From Christensenella hongkongensis (GTDB lineage: Bacteria; Bacillota; Clostridia; Christensenellales; Christensenellaceae): a stretch of 64,000 nucleotides of DNA. The translations under genes and the position numbers were made by a program. This document shows, piece after piece, positions 43,767-52,047 of this stretch; the stretch's first letter is position 1; every line of letters begins with the position of its first letter. The stretch is taken from positions 337,928 to 401,927 of the forward strand of contig NZ_LAYJ01000112.1 in assembly GCF_000981035.1 (NCBI RefSeq), read 5' to 3'. The notes under the pieces are model-generated. The model was not told the DNA's origin, did no database searches, and saw only the letters and a program-made list of their open reading frames with translations.

Positions 43767-44467
43767 TGGAAAAGTACAAACGATCCCTATCGGTTATTGT
43801 TCCGGTATATAATGAAAAGAAGCTTTTGAGAGAATCTGTTACATATATAAATGAATTCCTTCAGGAAAGTTTTCTTGATTATGAAATCATATTAATCCAA
43901 AGTGGAAGTACGGATGGATCGAAAGAAATATGCGACGAACTGGCTAGCCAGTATCCTACGGTGAGGGCAATCCATGAGAAGCAAAGGAATGGTTTTGGGG
44001 CAGCCTTAAAACTTGGATACCAAGCTGCTCAAAAAGAGTATTGCTGGTTGGTGACTGTAGATATGCCATTTGATTTAAAATATATTTATAAGGCAATTCC
44101 GTTGCTTGAGCAATATGATTTTGTATTAAGTTATAGGGGTAGTGACAACAGGAGCATATTCCGTAAATTTCAATCGCTTATCTATAATTTTTTAGTGCAT
44201 ATAAATTTGGGTATCAAGGTCAAGCACGTCAATTCAGCATTTAAAGTATACCCAACAGCACTGGTGCAAGGAATGGATATCATATCAAATTATTGGTTTA
44301 TTGATGCTGAAATGATATATCGTTTAGTGAAAAAGGGCTACACATATGTGCAAATCCCGGTGCCATTGATAGATCGGGAAGTGGGAGAATCAACTGTTGG
44401 GGTTGGAACCTTTAAAAGTATGTTAAAAGAGATGAGAGAATTTTCAAAAATCAAGCGGAATATTTGA
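43763..44467 (+). CDS. GT2-family glycosyltransferase
   Basis: A 234-residue soluble inverting glycosyltransferase of the GT-A fold, with SVIVPVYNEKKLLRES, LIQSGSTDGSKEI (replacing the usual DDGS with QSGS), VTVDMPFDLKYIY as the DxD-like position and LSYRGSDNR. It resembles dolichol-phosphate-mannose-synthase-type GT2 proteins without membrane helices. It probably transfers the amino-sugar produced by the cassette. It is the last gene before a strong terminator. Confidence 0.85.
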   Translation: MMEKYKRSLSVIVPVYNEKKLLRESVTYINEFLQESFLDYEIILIQSGSTDGSKEICDELASQYPTVRAIHEKQRNGFGAALKLGYQAAQKEYCWLVTVDMPFDLKYIYKAIPLLEQYDFVLSYRGSDNRSIFRKFQSLIYNFLVHINLGIKVKHVNSAFKVYPTALVQGMDIISNYWFIDAEMIYRLVKKGYTYVQIPVPLIDREVGESTVGVGTFKSMLKEMREFSKIKRNI

Positions 44468-44556
44468 ATGCTTTTTTATAGATAATATGTAAAAAAATGT
44501 ACTTAATCGGTAAAGGATAAAATCTGACGCCGATGTGTGGGCCTGCCCAGTGAAGC

Positions 44557-44599
44557 CGTAGTTAAAACAAAGTAATTCTTGTTGGAGGTCGTAACTACG
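44557..44599 (+). other. Inverted repeat ahead of the operon terminator
   Basis: CGTAGTT near 44557 can pair with AACTACG ending at 44599, enclosing about 30 nt, immediately before the terminator hairpin. It may be part of a structured 3' end or a small RNA. I match it to no known family. Confidence 0.3.
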
Positions 44600-44602
44600 A
44601 AT

Positions 44603-44634
44603 GCAGATCAGTTGGGAAAACAGATCTGCTTTTT
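44603..44634 (+). terminator. Terminator ending the gmd-GT2 operon
   Basis: GCAGATC pairs with GATCTGC, extended after one mismatch by GTT/AAC, around a 5-nt loop, followed by TTTTTC. It lies 135 nt after the GT2 stop. Confidence 0.85.
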
Positions 44635-45288
44635 CTTGCTAACGGATAGGCAACTCAATTCATTAATCATGAGCAAATTACATCCAGAAATCCATCTTGC
44701 CTGATAGGTACGCACAATCCAATATACTTGAAATATGATATTATCTTTAGTATAATAGGCATTGCTTAATACAACAAATGGGGAAGTTGCTTGATAGGTA
44801 ATTTACATACGATGCTTTGGAAAGTTTAGTGCAGTTAATTAAAACGAAGCATATGACTTATATGATTACTGTAGTTATCAAGCAAAAAAGACTGCCATTA
44901 TCAGACAAGATATTGATTATTACCTTGACTATGTGTTGCCTTTTGCTGAAATAGAGAAAGATGTAGTGCATAAGTAATAATATTTTGTCGAAATTTTATT
45001 TTCGGATTGATTTGTTGTATTTTTTAAGCGCCTTTATGTCTGGTATGGTTTTAGGAACAATTATGGCTATTTACAGGTGTGTTTGGGTATGCGGTTATCA
45101 AAATATTTAGTTTGATGCCTTTCAATGCCGGATGGCCAACTTGACCGCTGTTATTCTTTTGGGAGTTGGCGTTACGAATCTGTTGATCGGTGTTGATGCT
45201 GAGCATTTATGGAGGACATTAGAAGCAGCGCGTAAAGACCCGTTTTGTTATCGGTGAAATTATTGAAAATCAGGGGGAAGAGTGAGTC
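44635..45288 (+). other. Decayed coding region between two glycan operons
   Basis: 654 nt with no intact gene. Short open runs in shifting frames suggest erosion: a polar stretch (NEAYDLYDYCSYQAKKTAII and onward, about 44846-44977), then hydrophobic pieces such as LLYFLSAFMSGMVLGTIMAI and VILLGVGVTNLLIGV near 45010-45200. The 18-nt stretch around 44692-44711 resembles part of the IS200 remnant at 20.48 kb. I cannot name the original genes. Confidence 0.4.
44728..44756 (+). promoter_or_regulatory. Promoter upstream of the decayed region and the YfhO-like gene
   Basis: TTGAAA (44728-44733), 17 nt, TATAAT (44751-44756). It could drive the YfhO-like gene through an untranslated leader of more than 500 nt, or be the leftover promoter of the decayed gene. 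Confidence 0.6.
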
Positions 45289-48087
45289 TTGAACGCGATA
45301 AAAGAAACAAGTAAGAATTTTTTTGTGCGAAATCAAAAAGAAATTTTTTATATTATACTTTATTTCGTTTTGCCTTGGATTATTTTTGGTATCGGCTATA
45401 ATTTAATGGAATATCTTTTAGCACCGGGAGACGGTGCTATTGCTGGTTATCCGCTTCGCCAGGCAATCAGTGAGTATTCATTTTGGAGCCCCTATACCCA
45501 AGGCGGGAGTTATCTGGCGAGAGAAGGCAGTGCCCATTGTCTATACCTTCCAGCGCTGTTGATCATGAATATATTCCCCAATGTTTTTGGATACAATTTT
45601 CTTTTGCTTATACATTATAGTTTTGCAGGTATTTTTACTTATTTATTTTTAAAGGAGCTTAAAATAAAACAAATAGCAGCTTTTTTCGGCGGCTTAGTTT
45701 TTATGTTTAGCGGATTTTTAAGCGCGCATTTAGGTCATATCAATATGCTTTGTGCTGCGATATTCTTGCCTGCGGTTTTACTCGTAATAGAAAAGTATGT
45801 TCAGCATAAAAAGATTATTTGGCTGCTAGCAGGCGCTTTGTTTTTCATGTTGACAATTACAGCAGATTATTGGGCGATGCCATTTTATATTGGTATGGTA
45901 GGTTTACCGTATTTAATTTTCAGGTGGATTTGTGTAGGGCGTGAAGAAGGCCAAAAGGCCAGAACAATAGTTTGGCAGATTGTAAAAACTTTTTCCATAA
46001 TTTATATTGGTGGTCTGTTGTTGAGCGCATTTTATTGTCTTCCAATCTTTCAGGCATTCCAATATACAACACGTGGCAACTTAACATTTGAAGTTTTTGC
46101 GTCTTATGGATTCCCCGCATATCTATTTCCAACACTTTTATTTCCCTATATATTTACGTATTCAATGAATACATTTATGTTTTATGGACCGTGGAATAAT
46201 ACAGAGTTGTTTGGCTATATGCCGATATTTGTATTGATATTTGCTGCGGTGGCAATTTTATGTTTGCGAAAGAAAAATGTTCAAATCTGGTTTTGGACTA
46301 TTTTAGCGGTATTTGCCTTCATACTGGTCTTGGGGGATAATACTCCTTTTTACAAATTGGCATATCAAGTTCCAGGTTACAATATGTTTCGCGCTCCGGG
46401 GCGAAACTGGTATGAGGTGCATTTTGCGCTCAGCATTTTATTTGCTTTTGGGCTGAATGCTATCATTGGAGCAAATAAAGAAAAAAGAGAAAAATTTTTC
46501 AAAGCTGCTATAAAAACCAGTGTAGTGATTGGAGTATTAGCGGTTGCTACAATTATTGTTCTTTTCAGTTTGCGGCCTATTATGAGTCAGTTCTTGGGAA
46601 CAGATATTGTGCTGCCCAATTTTGTATATACGTTAAATGATATTGCGGAATATTTTGTGAGAAATATGAATTTTACTAATCCTGCCGTATATATTCCTAT
46701 TATTATTATTTTACTTTGCATTATTTGGTGTATATTTGGGAAAAAATACGGCTGGACGAGGGTCACTTCTGGGATCTTCGCTGGTATTTTATTGATAAAT
46801 ATATTTTATTATGGACATTGGGTATATGGTGCTCCTACGCAACCACCGGTAGAAACACCGGTGCTTTCCTACCTAAAGGAAGAAGGTGGAGATGCCAACC
46901 AGTATAGAATATATCCTATGGATGATCAACCAGGCGTTTCACCTATGGGCAACATGATTAATAAATTGAATGTTATTAATACATATTCAACAGTACCGAT
47001 GAGAGACTATGCAACTCTTACTGGATTAAGTTCCTTTGTTGCCGATGACCCGGAATTACTTGTTAGTCGCGTAAATTTACTTTCGGCAATGGGAGTAAAG
47101 TATATTGTTACAAACAATTCTGAGTATAAAGAATTTATCAAGAGCGTATATCCAAGTTATAGCGAAGGGAATAATTTGGTTGGGGACTCTGATGGTTGGG
47201 ATATTCTTACAGGAGAATTTTTGCAGGATTCTTTCAAATTGGAATCAGGTGAAGACAATTACTCTTTGATGCAGACAGAAATACCTTTGAAAAAGTATAC
47301 GAATTACAAAATTAGTTTTTTAGCAAAGGGGATTACAGATGTACAGATGTTTGCAGATTTATTTGCCGAGGGGTATGATCAGGATGCGCAGCAATTAGAT
47401 ATATCTGTTGCACAATCCGATGATTTTGAACGTTATTCATTTACACTGAACAGCGGGGACTGCCCTTCAAGGGTTATGTTGCGTATTGGGATACAAGGAT
47501 TGGGAGCAGTGGAGGTTATGGATGTATCGCTGCGGGAATTGGTACCTAACGAGACAGCAGCATATGAAAAAGTATTTGAGGATGAAGAAGGAAATACGAT
47601 TTATTATAATCCCCAATGGGTTAACAGAGCTCATTTTGCGACAGAGATATTGCCGGTATCAGATATAGAGGAAGTAAATACAGCTTTTTCGCCATTGTCC
47701 GATATCGATCCCCAAACACAAGCTCTTGTTGAAGGAATTGATCAAACTGAAAATATGGGAAACGGTAGTGTTTTGCAAGAGGATTATTCGGATGCAGATG
47801 CCCCAAAATTTAAGGTTTATATCGATGGCCAAAAAGGATTTTTTGTTCTTTCTGATACATATTATACTGGATGGGAAGTCTATGTTGATGGGGTACAAAC
47901 GACAATTTATAAAACAAATGGTATTATGCGAGGAGTTTTTGTTGAAGGAGAAGGCGAGCATACAATCGAATTTAGATTTGTACCGGGATCTTTCTATAAG
48001 GGATTAGTCGTTACTTTTATTGCTTTGGGAGGCCTGATTGCTGTGGTGTTTCTTCAACGAAGGAAAAATGGAAAAAAGACAAATTAG
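45289..48087 (+). CDS. YfhO-like GT-C membrane protein
   Basis: A 932-residue protein with about 12-13 membrane helices (to about residue 530), a large extracytoplasmic domain (about 530-900) and a final helix. The opening loop holds APGDGAIAGYPLRQAISEYS, a YfhO-family hallmark with an acidic residue where GT-C enzymes have their catalytic site; YTQGGSYL and HCLYLPALLIMNI follow. YfhO proteins glycosylate wall polymers outside the cell using undecaprenyl-phosphate sugars made by GtrB-type enzymes, such as the one encoded at 51061. The start is TTG 45289 with GGGGGAAG upstream. It is alone between two terminators. Confidence 0.88.
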   Translation: MNAIKETSKNFFVRNQKEIFYIILYFVLPWIIFGIGYNLMEYLLAPGDGAIAGYPLRQAISEYSFWSPYTQGGSYLAREGSAHCLYLPALLIMNIFPNVFGYNFLLLIHYSFAGIFTYLFLKELKIKQIAAFFGGLVFMFSGFLSAHLGHINMLCAAIFLPAVLLVIEKYVQHKKIIWLLAGALFFMLTITADYWAMPFYIGMVGLPYLIFRWICVGREEGQKARTIVWQIVKTFSIIYIGGLLLSAFYCLPIFQAFQYTTRGNLTFEVFASYGFPAYLFPTLLFPYIFTYSMNTFMFYGPWNNTELFGYMPIFVLIFAAVAILCLRKKNVQIWFWTILAVFAFILVLGDNTPFYKLAYQVPGYNMFRAPGRNWYEVHFALSILFAFGLNAIIGANKEKREKFFKAAIKTSVVIGVLAVATIIVLFSLRPIMSQFLGTDIVLPNFVYTLNDIAEYFVRNMNFTNPAVYIPIIIILLCIIWCIFGKKYGWTRVTSGIFAGILLINIFYYGHWVYGAPTQPPVETPVLSYLKEEGGDANQYRIYPMDDQPGVSPMGNMINKLNVINTYSTVPMRDYATLTGLSSFVADDPELLVSRVNLLSAMGVKYIVTNNSEYKEFIKSVYPSYSEGNNLVGDSDGWDILTGEFLQDSFKLESGEDNYSLMQTEIPLKKYTNYKISFLAKGITDVQMFADLFAEGYDQDAQQLDISVAQSDDFERYSFTLNSGDCPSRVMLRIGIQGLGAVEVMDVSLRELVPNETAAYEKVFEDEEGNTIYYNPQWVNRAHFATEILPVSDIEEVNTAFSPLSDIDPQTQALVEGIDQTENMGNGSVLQEDYSDADAPKFKVYIDGQKGFFVLSDTYYTGWEVYVDGVQTTIYKTNGIMRGVFVEGEGEHTIEFRFVPGSFYKGLVVTFIALGGLIAVVFLQRRKNGKKTN

Positions 48088-48171
48088 ATCAGACGTTGTG
48101 AAGTCGAAAGTTTAAATACGGACTAAAGTGAGAAATATAAAAATGGATTCAGAATATATATTTCAAAGCTT

Positions 48172-48227
48172 AAATAAGTTATAAAAAAGCATCTGCCAAA
48201 AGGCAGATGCTTTTTTATAACTTATTT
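48172..48227. terminator. Bidirectional terminator with 26-bp arms
   Basis: A 26-nt perfect inverted repeat with core GCATCTGCC-aaaa-GGCAGATGC and long A/T flanks. It separates the YfhO-like gene (plus) from the convergent GT-C-like gene (minus). Confidence 0.95.
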
Positions 48228-48229
48228 TT

Positions 48230-50803
48230 TTATTTTGCCGCTGATATAGACAAATTAATAAGTCCGATTCCGGTTGTAAATCCCTCTGCACCTGATATTG
48301 TCTGTGCCGTTGGATTTTTAATTGTTACTTGAGCGCTTCGGCAACCAAGTAATTCGGAAGGAATTAAGACGCTCATATGGCTGACCTCAGAAGACTTTGC
48401 TGAAGCTGTATGAAGAAGACGTCCATTTACATATATTTCATAAATTTGTTCGGAACAGGTATCGGACAAATAGGGAACATAATCAATATCAAGCACTAAG
48501 TCGGAAGCAACGTCTTTCTCATTGAAAGAAAACATAAACGAAGCTTTGTCGCCGTTGACCCAAGTTCCCCAGTCTTGAGGTGTAGAAAGTCCCGTGTAAG
48601 GAAGCCAGCCATTCGGAGCATATTCGCGTATCTCGTAGCCTGGGAAAGTGAATGACAAGGATGTCCCTAGTTGATACAGATTGTAATCGGTATAAAGCGG
48701 GGCGGTAATTTCATCTGTTGTATAAAACGTATTTACAAAAAAGATGGTCTCGCCTGCGCTTGGGGGAATCGAAATAGTTACATTATCTATTGTAGTTATA
48801 TCATCAAGATCATAATAGTATAAATAATCTATTTTTTGATCAAATCGTAGGGATTCCCCGTTTACGTTAATTTGAGGTATAATCTCGCTGCCTGATGAGA
48901 ATTTAGTGTCAAGAACAAAGTAAGAAGAATCGTTTTTATAAGATAAATTAGTAAATTCTGCTGTCGAACCTATCATTTGGTTATCTTCATTGAGGCCCTT
49001 TATCTCGACAAAATTGTTATTTGTATAAGGGAGATAATACAAATTAATAGGATAATACCATTCAAATGGCTGGATTGTATTTCCAAATAAGGGTAGCACA
49101 TTCAATAAATTGGAACTGGATATCCAATAATCAGTTTGTTTTATATCGGACCGTTTTGAAGTGAATGGAACGTACTCCGATATTGTAAAGTCATTAGAAA
49201 ACTCATTTACATGGAACATATCTACGTTATATAAATAGATTGAAGACGTTATGGGAATAATATTTTCTGAATAGGTCTTTTGATCAATGTTAGCAGAGAA
49301 ATATTCGCCAATATTCATATGATTATATTCTTTGGCATCAACTGCAACAGAATACTGCTTCTCCTCAAACCCTCCTGATTGCATTCTGGGTTTTGCACAT
49401 GAGTATATGCGCCAAAAGCTAATACCACAGAACAAAATAATGAAAATATATAAACCAATATTATTTTTTTTGAGAGTTGGAAGAAAGAAAAATATTGAGA
49501 ATATACCGGATCCAATCAAAAAGGTAATTAAGTAAAGGGGTTCGCGTGGAATAGTATAGATATACTGTACAAAAGTAGATATAGCACTAACATTATTAAT
49601 ATTATTTACGGTTAACGAAGCGATATTCCCTCCGAAGATATAGAGTGCAATAAAGCAAAGCGCAAAAAATAAAATCGATGCTATGTAGACTTTTTTTCGT
49701 GGGAAGTATTCGGAAGAATCTTTTTTGAAGAGTTGCGCTAAACCGATGCAAATAAAAAGTGGGAAAATAAATTCAGTATATCTTCCATAGAAAACGTGAT
49801 CAAGGCGTGAGTAGTCCATATTATAATTTGAAAAAGAGAGAAGCATTACAAGTAAAAATAAAAGATAACCCACACAGGCAAATAAGAGAACATAGAATAT
49901 TGAGGTATGCTGCCTGTTTCTATTTTTCCAGAGATAGATGATACTGAAAATGATACCACATATTGCTATCCCAAAGGAACCAAGAAAGAGATAAATCCAA
50001 GAACCGGATAAATTGGCAAGATAATGTGCTGGAATAAGCATCTCTAGCTTTGTGAAAAACTGTTCAAAAAGGCCGCCGTTTGAACCAGATGTTTTTTGAT
50101 TTCCTAATGTAAAATACAGGATACCGATAATCAATATCGGAAGCAAAAATTTTGAATTTGCTTTGAAGCTGAATTTTCCATTCGTTTTGTGAAAAATAAA
50201 GTAAAACAGTAAAATAAGACATACAGTTCCCGTAAGAGGAAGTGCACGGGAATGGATAAAATATAAGTAAACAGAGCATAAACCCAGTAATACTGCATCA
50301 ATAATTTTATTTTTAGTAAAAAGATTATACATGAAGAGAATCGTTAAATTAAAAAACAGTAATAACGTTGTTTCACTCATAACATAGATGGAGTAAAACA
50401 TAATAGAAGGATAGAATGAAGCTATAAAAGCAATAATGCTGCAAAGTGTTTTTCTGAGACCAAAAAAGCGATTAATGATCGTCTTTAAAACAAAAAAATT
50501 CAAAACGATCATGATAGTTTGAATGAAAAGCATGGAGCGATATAGTGCTACCGGATCAGAAATAAAAAATGAAACAGGCACATAAATCAACGAAGATCCC
50601 CAATAACCACTAAACGAATAAGAGGCGCCTGTCGCCATGGTTTTGGCCGGCAAAATATATGCAAGTTCATCTCCAAGGAATTCGGGAAGAAAACGGTTCC
50701 ATTGTAAGAACGTACACAGAGAGAATAAAACCAGAGGAAAAACTATACATAGAATAAAGTCTTTTTTGTGAGAAATTTTTAGATGTTGAATCCGAATCAT
50801 CAT
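48230..50803 (-). CDS. GT-C-like multispanning membrane protein
   Basis: An 857-residue protein with about 12-13 membrane helices in the first 470 residues and a hydrophilic extracytoplasmic C-terminus (about 475-857) ending in a beta-rich, carbohydrate-module-like region (IYEIYVNGRLLH). The first loop has FLPEFLGDELAYILPAKTMA, with Asp-Glu where GT-C enzymes keep their catalytic acid. No named family is recognised. It is the only glycan gene on the minus strand in this locus. GAAAGG precedes the ATG at 50803. A lipid-linked-sugar transferase acting outside the membrane is the likeliest role. Confidence 0.75.
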   Translation of the reverse strand: MMIRIQHLKISHKKDFILCIVFPLVLFSLCTFLQWNRFLPEFLGDELAYILPAKTMATGASYSFSGYWGSSLIYVPVSFFISDPVALYRSMLFIQTIMIVLNFFVLKTIINRFFGLRKTLCSIIAFIASFYPSIMFYSIYVMSETTLLLFFNLTILFMYNLFTKNKIIDAVLLGLCSVYLYFIHSRALPLTGTVCLILLFYFIFHKTNGKFSFKANSKFLLPILIIGILYFTLGNQKTSGSNGGLFEQFFTKLEMLIPAHYLANLSGSWIYLFLGSFGIAICGIIFSIIYLWKNRNRQHTSIFYVLLFACVGYLLFLLVMLLSFSNYNMDYSRLDHVFYGRYTEFIFPLFICIGLAQLFKKDSSEYFPRKKVYIASILFFALCFIALYIFGGNIASLTVNNINNVSAISTFVQYIYTIPREPLYLITFLIGSGIFSIFFFLPTLKKNNIGLYIFIILFCGISFWRIYSCAKPRMQSGGFEEKQYSVAVDAKEYNHMNIGEYFSANIDQKTYSENIIPITSSIYLYNVDMFHVNEFSNDFTISEYVPFTSKRSDIKQTDYWISSSNLLNVLPLFGNTIQPFEWYYPINLYYLPYTNNNFVEIKGLNEDNQMIGSTAEFTNLSYKNDSSYFVLDTKFSSGSEIIPQINVNGESLRFDQKIDYLYYYDLDDITTIDNVTISIPPSAGETIFFVNTFYTTDEITAPLYTDYNLYQLGTSLSFTFPGYEIREYAPNGWLPYTGLSTPQDWGTWVNGDKASFMFSFNEKDVASDLVLDIDYVPYLSDTCSEQIYEIYVNGRLLHTASAKSSEVSHMSVLIPSELLGCRSAQVTIKNPTAQTISGAEGFTTGIGLINLSISAAK

Positions 50804-50888
50804 TAAAACCTTTCTATAACTAGCGAATGATATTAATATAACATATTGATTGTAGATTGAACAGTTGTGAATTATATTTATTTGCAGG

Positions 50889-50917
50889 TTGTATAAGCAA
50901 CATGATTTTGATATAAT
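50889..50917 (+). promoter_or_regulatory. Promoter of the GtrB-like gene and its leader
   Basis: TTGTAT (50889-50894), 17 nt, TATAAT (50912-50917). Transcription would start near 50924, just ahead of the inverted repeats. Confidence 0.72.
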
Positions 50918-50932
50918 ATTAACTTAGTAAAT

Positions 50933-51037
50933 TATACCTTTTCATTCGTCCTTAAAAGGGCACAAAAAAACACCCTTTCAGGTGCAAAATTGGTATATTC
51001 GTGATGAAAAAGGTACGAACGAAAAGGTATACTTTTT
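50933..51037 (+). promoter_or_regulatory. Attenuator-like leader with competing hairpins
   Basis: The 5' segment TATACCTTTTCATTCGT (50933-50949) can pair with ACGAACGAAAAGGTATA (51015-51031; one mismatch in 17), followed at once by CTTTTTA, as in a terminator. The same 5' segment can instead pair with ATGAAAAAGGTA (51004-51015). The two 3' segments resemble each other, so the structures exclude one another. A small inner hairpin, AAAGGG / CCCTTT (50955-50978), sits in the loop. This architecture suits transcription attenuation of the GtrB-like operon; no known riboswitch class was recognised. Confidence 0.6.
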
Positions 51038-51060
51038 AGACTTTGCAAAGGTGTTAAAAT

Positions 51061-52047
51061 ATGAAGCTGATAATCCAAATCCCTTGTTATAATGAAGAAA
51101 AAACATTAAAACAGACTATTGCAGATTTGCCGAAAAAGATAGACGGTATTGATACGATTGAATATTTGATTGTTGACGATGGGAGTACAGATAAAACGGT
51201 AGAAGTTGCAAAAGAACTTGGAGTTCATCATATAGTGTCTTTTAAGCAAAATAAAGGTTTGGCTTTTGGTTTTGTAGCGGGTATGGATGAATGTTTGCAT
51301 TTAGGTGCAGATATTATAGTCAATACCGATGCTGACAATCAATATTATGGTGGAGATATCCCCAAATTAGTGTTGCCGATTTTAGAGAATAGGGCGGATA
51401 TTGTAATAGGGGAGAGGCCGATTAGCGAGATTGAGCATTTTTCAAAGAAAAAAAAGCGTTTTCAAAAAATTGGAAGTTGGGTAGTAAGAGTTGCTTCTAA
51501 AAGTAATGTCCCTGATGCACCCAGTGGTTTTCGAGCATATTCGAGAGAAGCTGCGTTGCGTATAAATGTAGTGAATGAATATACCTATACCTTAGAGACA
51601 ATCATTCAAGCAGGAAGAAATAAGATGGCAATGGTTTCCGTGCCGATTCGCACCAATGCCGAAACGAGAAAATCCAGATTATTCAAAAGTATGTGGTCTT
51701 ATATGAAACGGTCTGCTTCCGTTATCATAAGATCTTTTATGATGTATAAGCCGTTAAAATTTTTTGGAGTCCTGGGATTGATTTTTTTGACCGCTGGATT
51801 GATATTTGGAATTCGTTTTATGTTCTTTTATATACAGGGATTGAGTGAAGAATATATAAAATCTATGGTAATTGCAGCCGTACTGGTGGTTTTGGCAATT
51901 ATTATTTTTGTTTTTGGATTGCTTTCAGATATCATTGCCTCAAATCGAAAATTATTAGAGGATATACAGTATCGTGTAAGAAAGATGGAATGCCAGGAGG
52001 AACCTCGCAAAGAAGAGCAGACAGGTTATAACGGAGAAAGCCAATGA
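51061..52047 (+). CDS. GtrB-like GT2 polyprenyl-phosphate glycosyltransferase
   Basis: A 328-residue GT2 enzyme with an N-terminal GT-A domain (IIQIPCYNEEKTL, IVDDGSTDKT, VNTDADNQY as the DxD motif, GERPI) and two C-terminal membrane helices (about 230-255 and 268-292), the GtrB/DPM1-like layout. Such enzymes load a sugar onto undecaprenyl phosphate for a GtrA flippase and a GT-C transferase, and both kinds of partner occur nearby. AAAGGTG precedes the ATG. The stop overlaps the next start in ATGA. Confidence 0.92.
   Translation: MKLIIQIPCYNEEKTLKQTIADLPKKIDGIDTIEYLIVDDGSTDKTVEVAKELGVHHIVSFKQNKGLAFGFVAGMDECLHLGADIIVNTDADNQYYGGDIPKLVLPILENRADIVIGERPISEIEHFSKKKKRFQKIGSWVVRVASKSNVPDAPSGFRAYSREAALRINVVNEYTYTLETIIQAGRNKMAMVSVPIRTNAETRKSRLFKSMWSYMKRSASVIIRSFMMYKPLKFFGVLGLIFLTAGLIFGIRFMFFYIQGLSEEYIKSMVIAAVLVVLAIIIFVFGLLSDIIASNRKLLEDIQYRVRKMECQEEPRKEEQTGYNGESQ

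Noticed and set aside
44692-44711. Second IS200 transposase remnant
   Set aside because: About 16 of 18 bases resemble the relic at 20.48 kb, but the similarity does not extend to either side.
45150-45288. Possible C-terminal remnant of PurM (AIR synthase)
   Set aside because: Joining two frames gives a stretch ending FVIGEIIENQGEE that loosely recalls PurM, but the match is short and needs a frameshift; not enough to name the gene.
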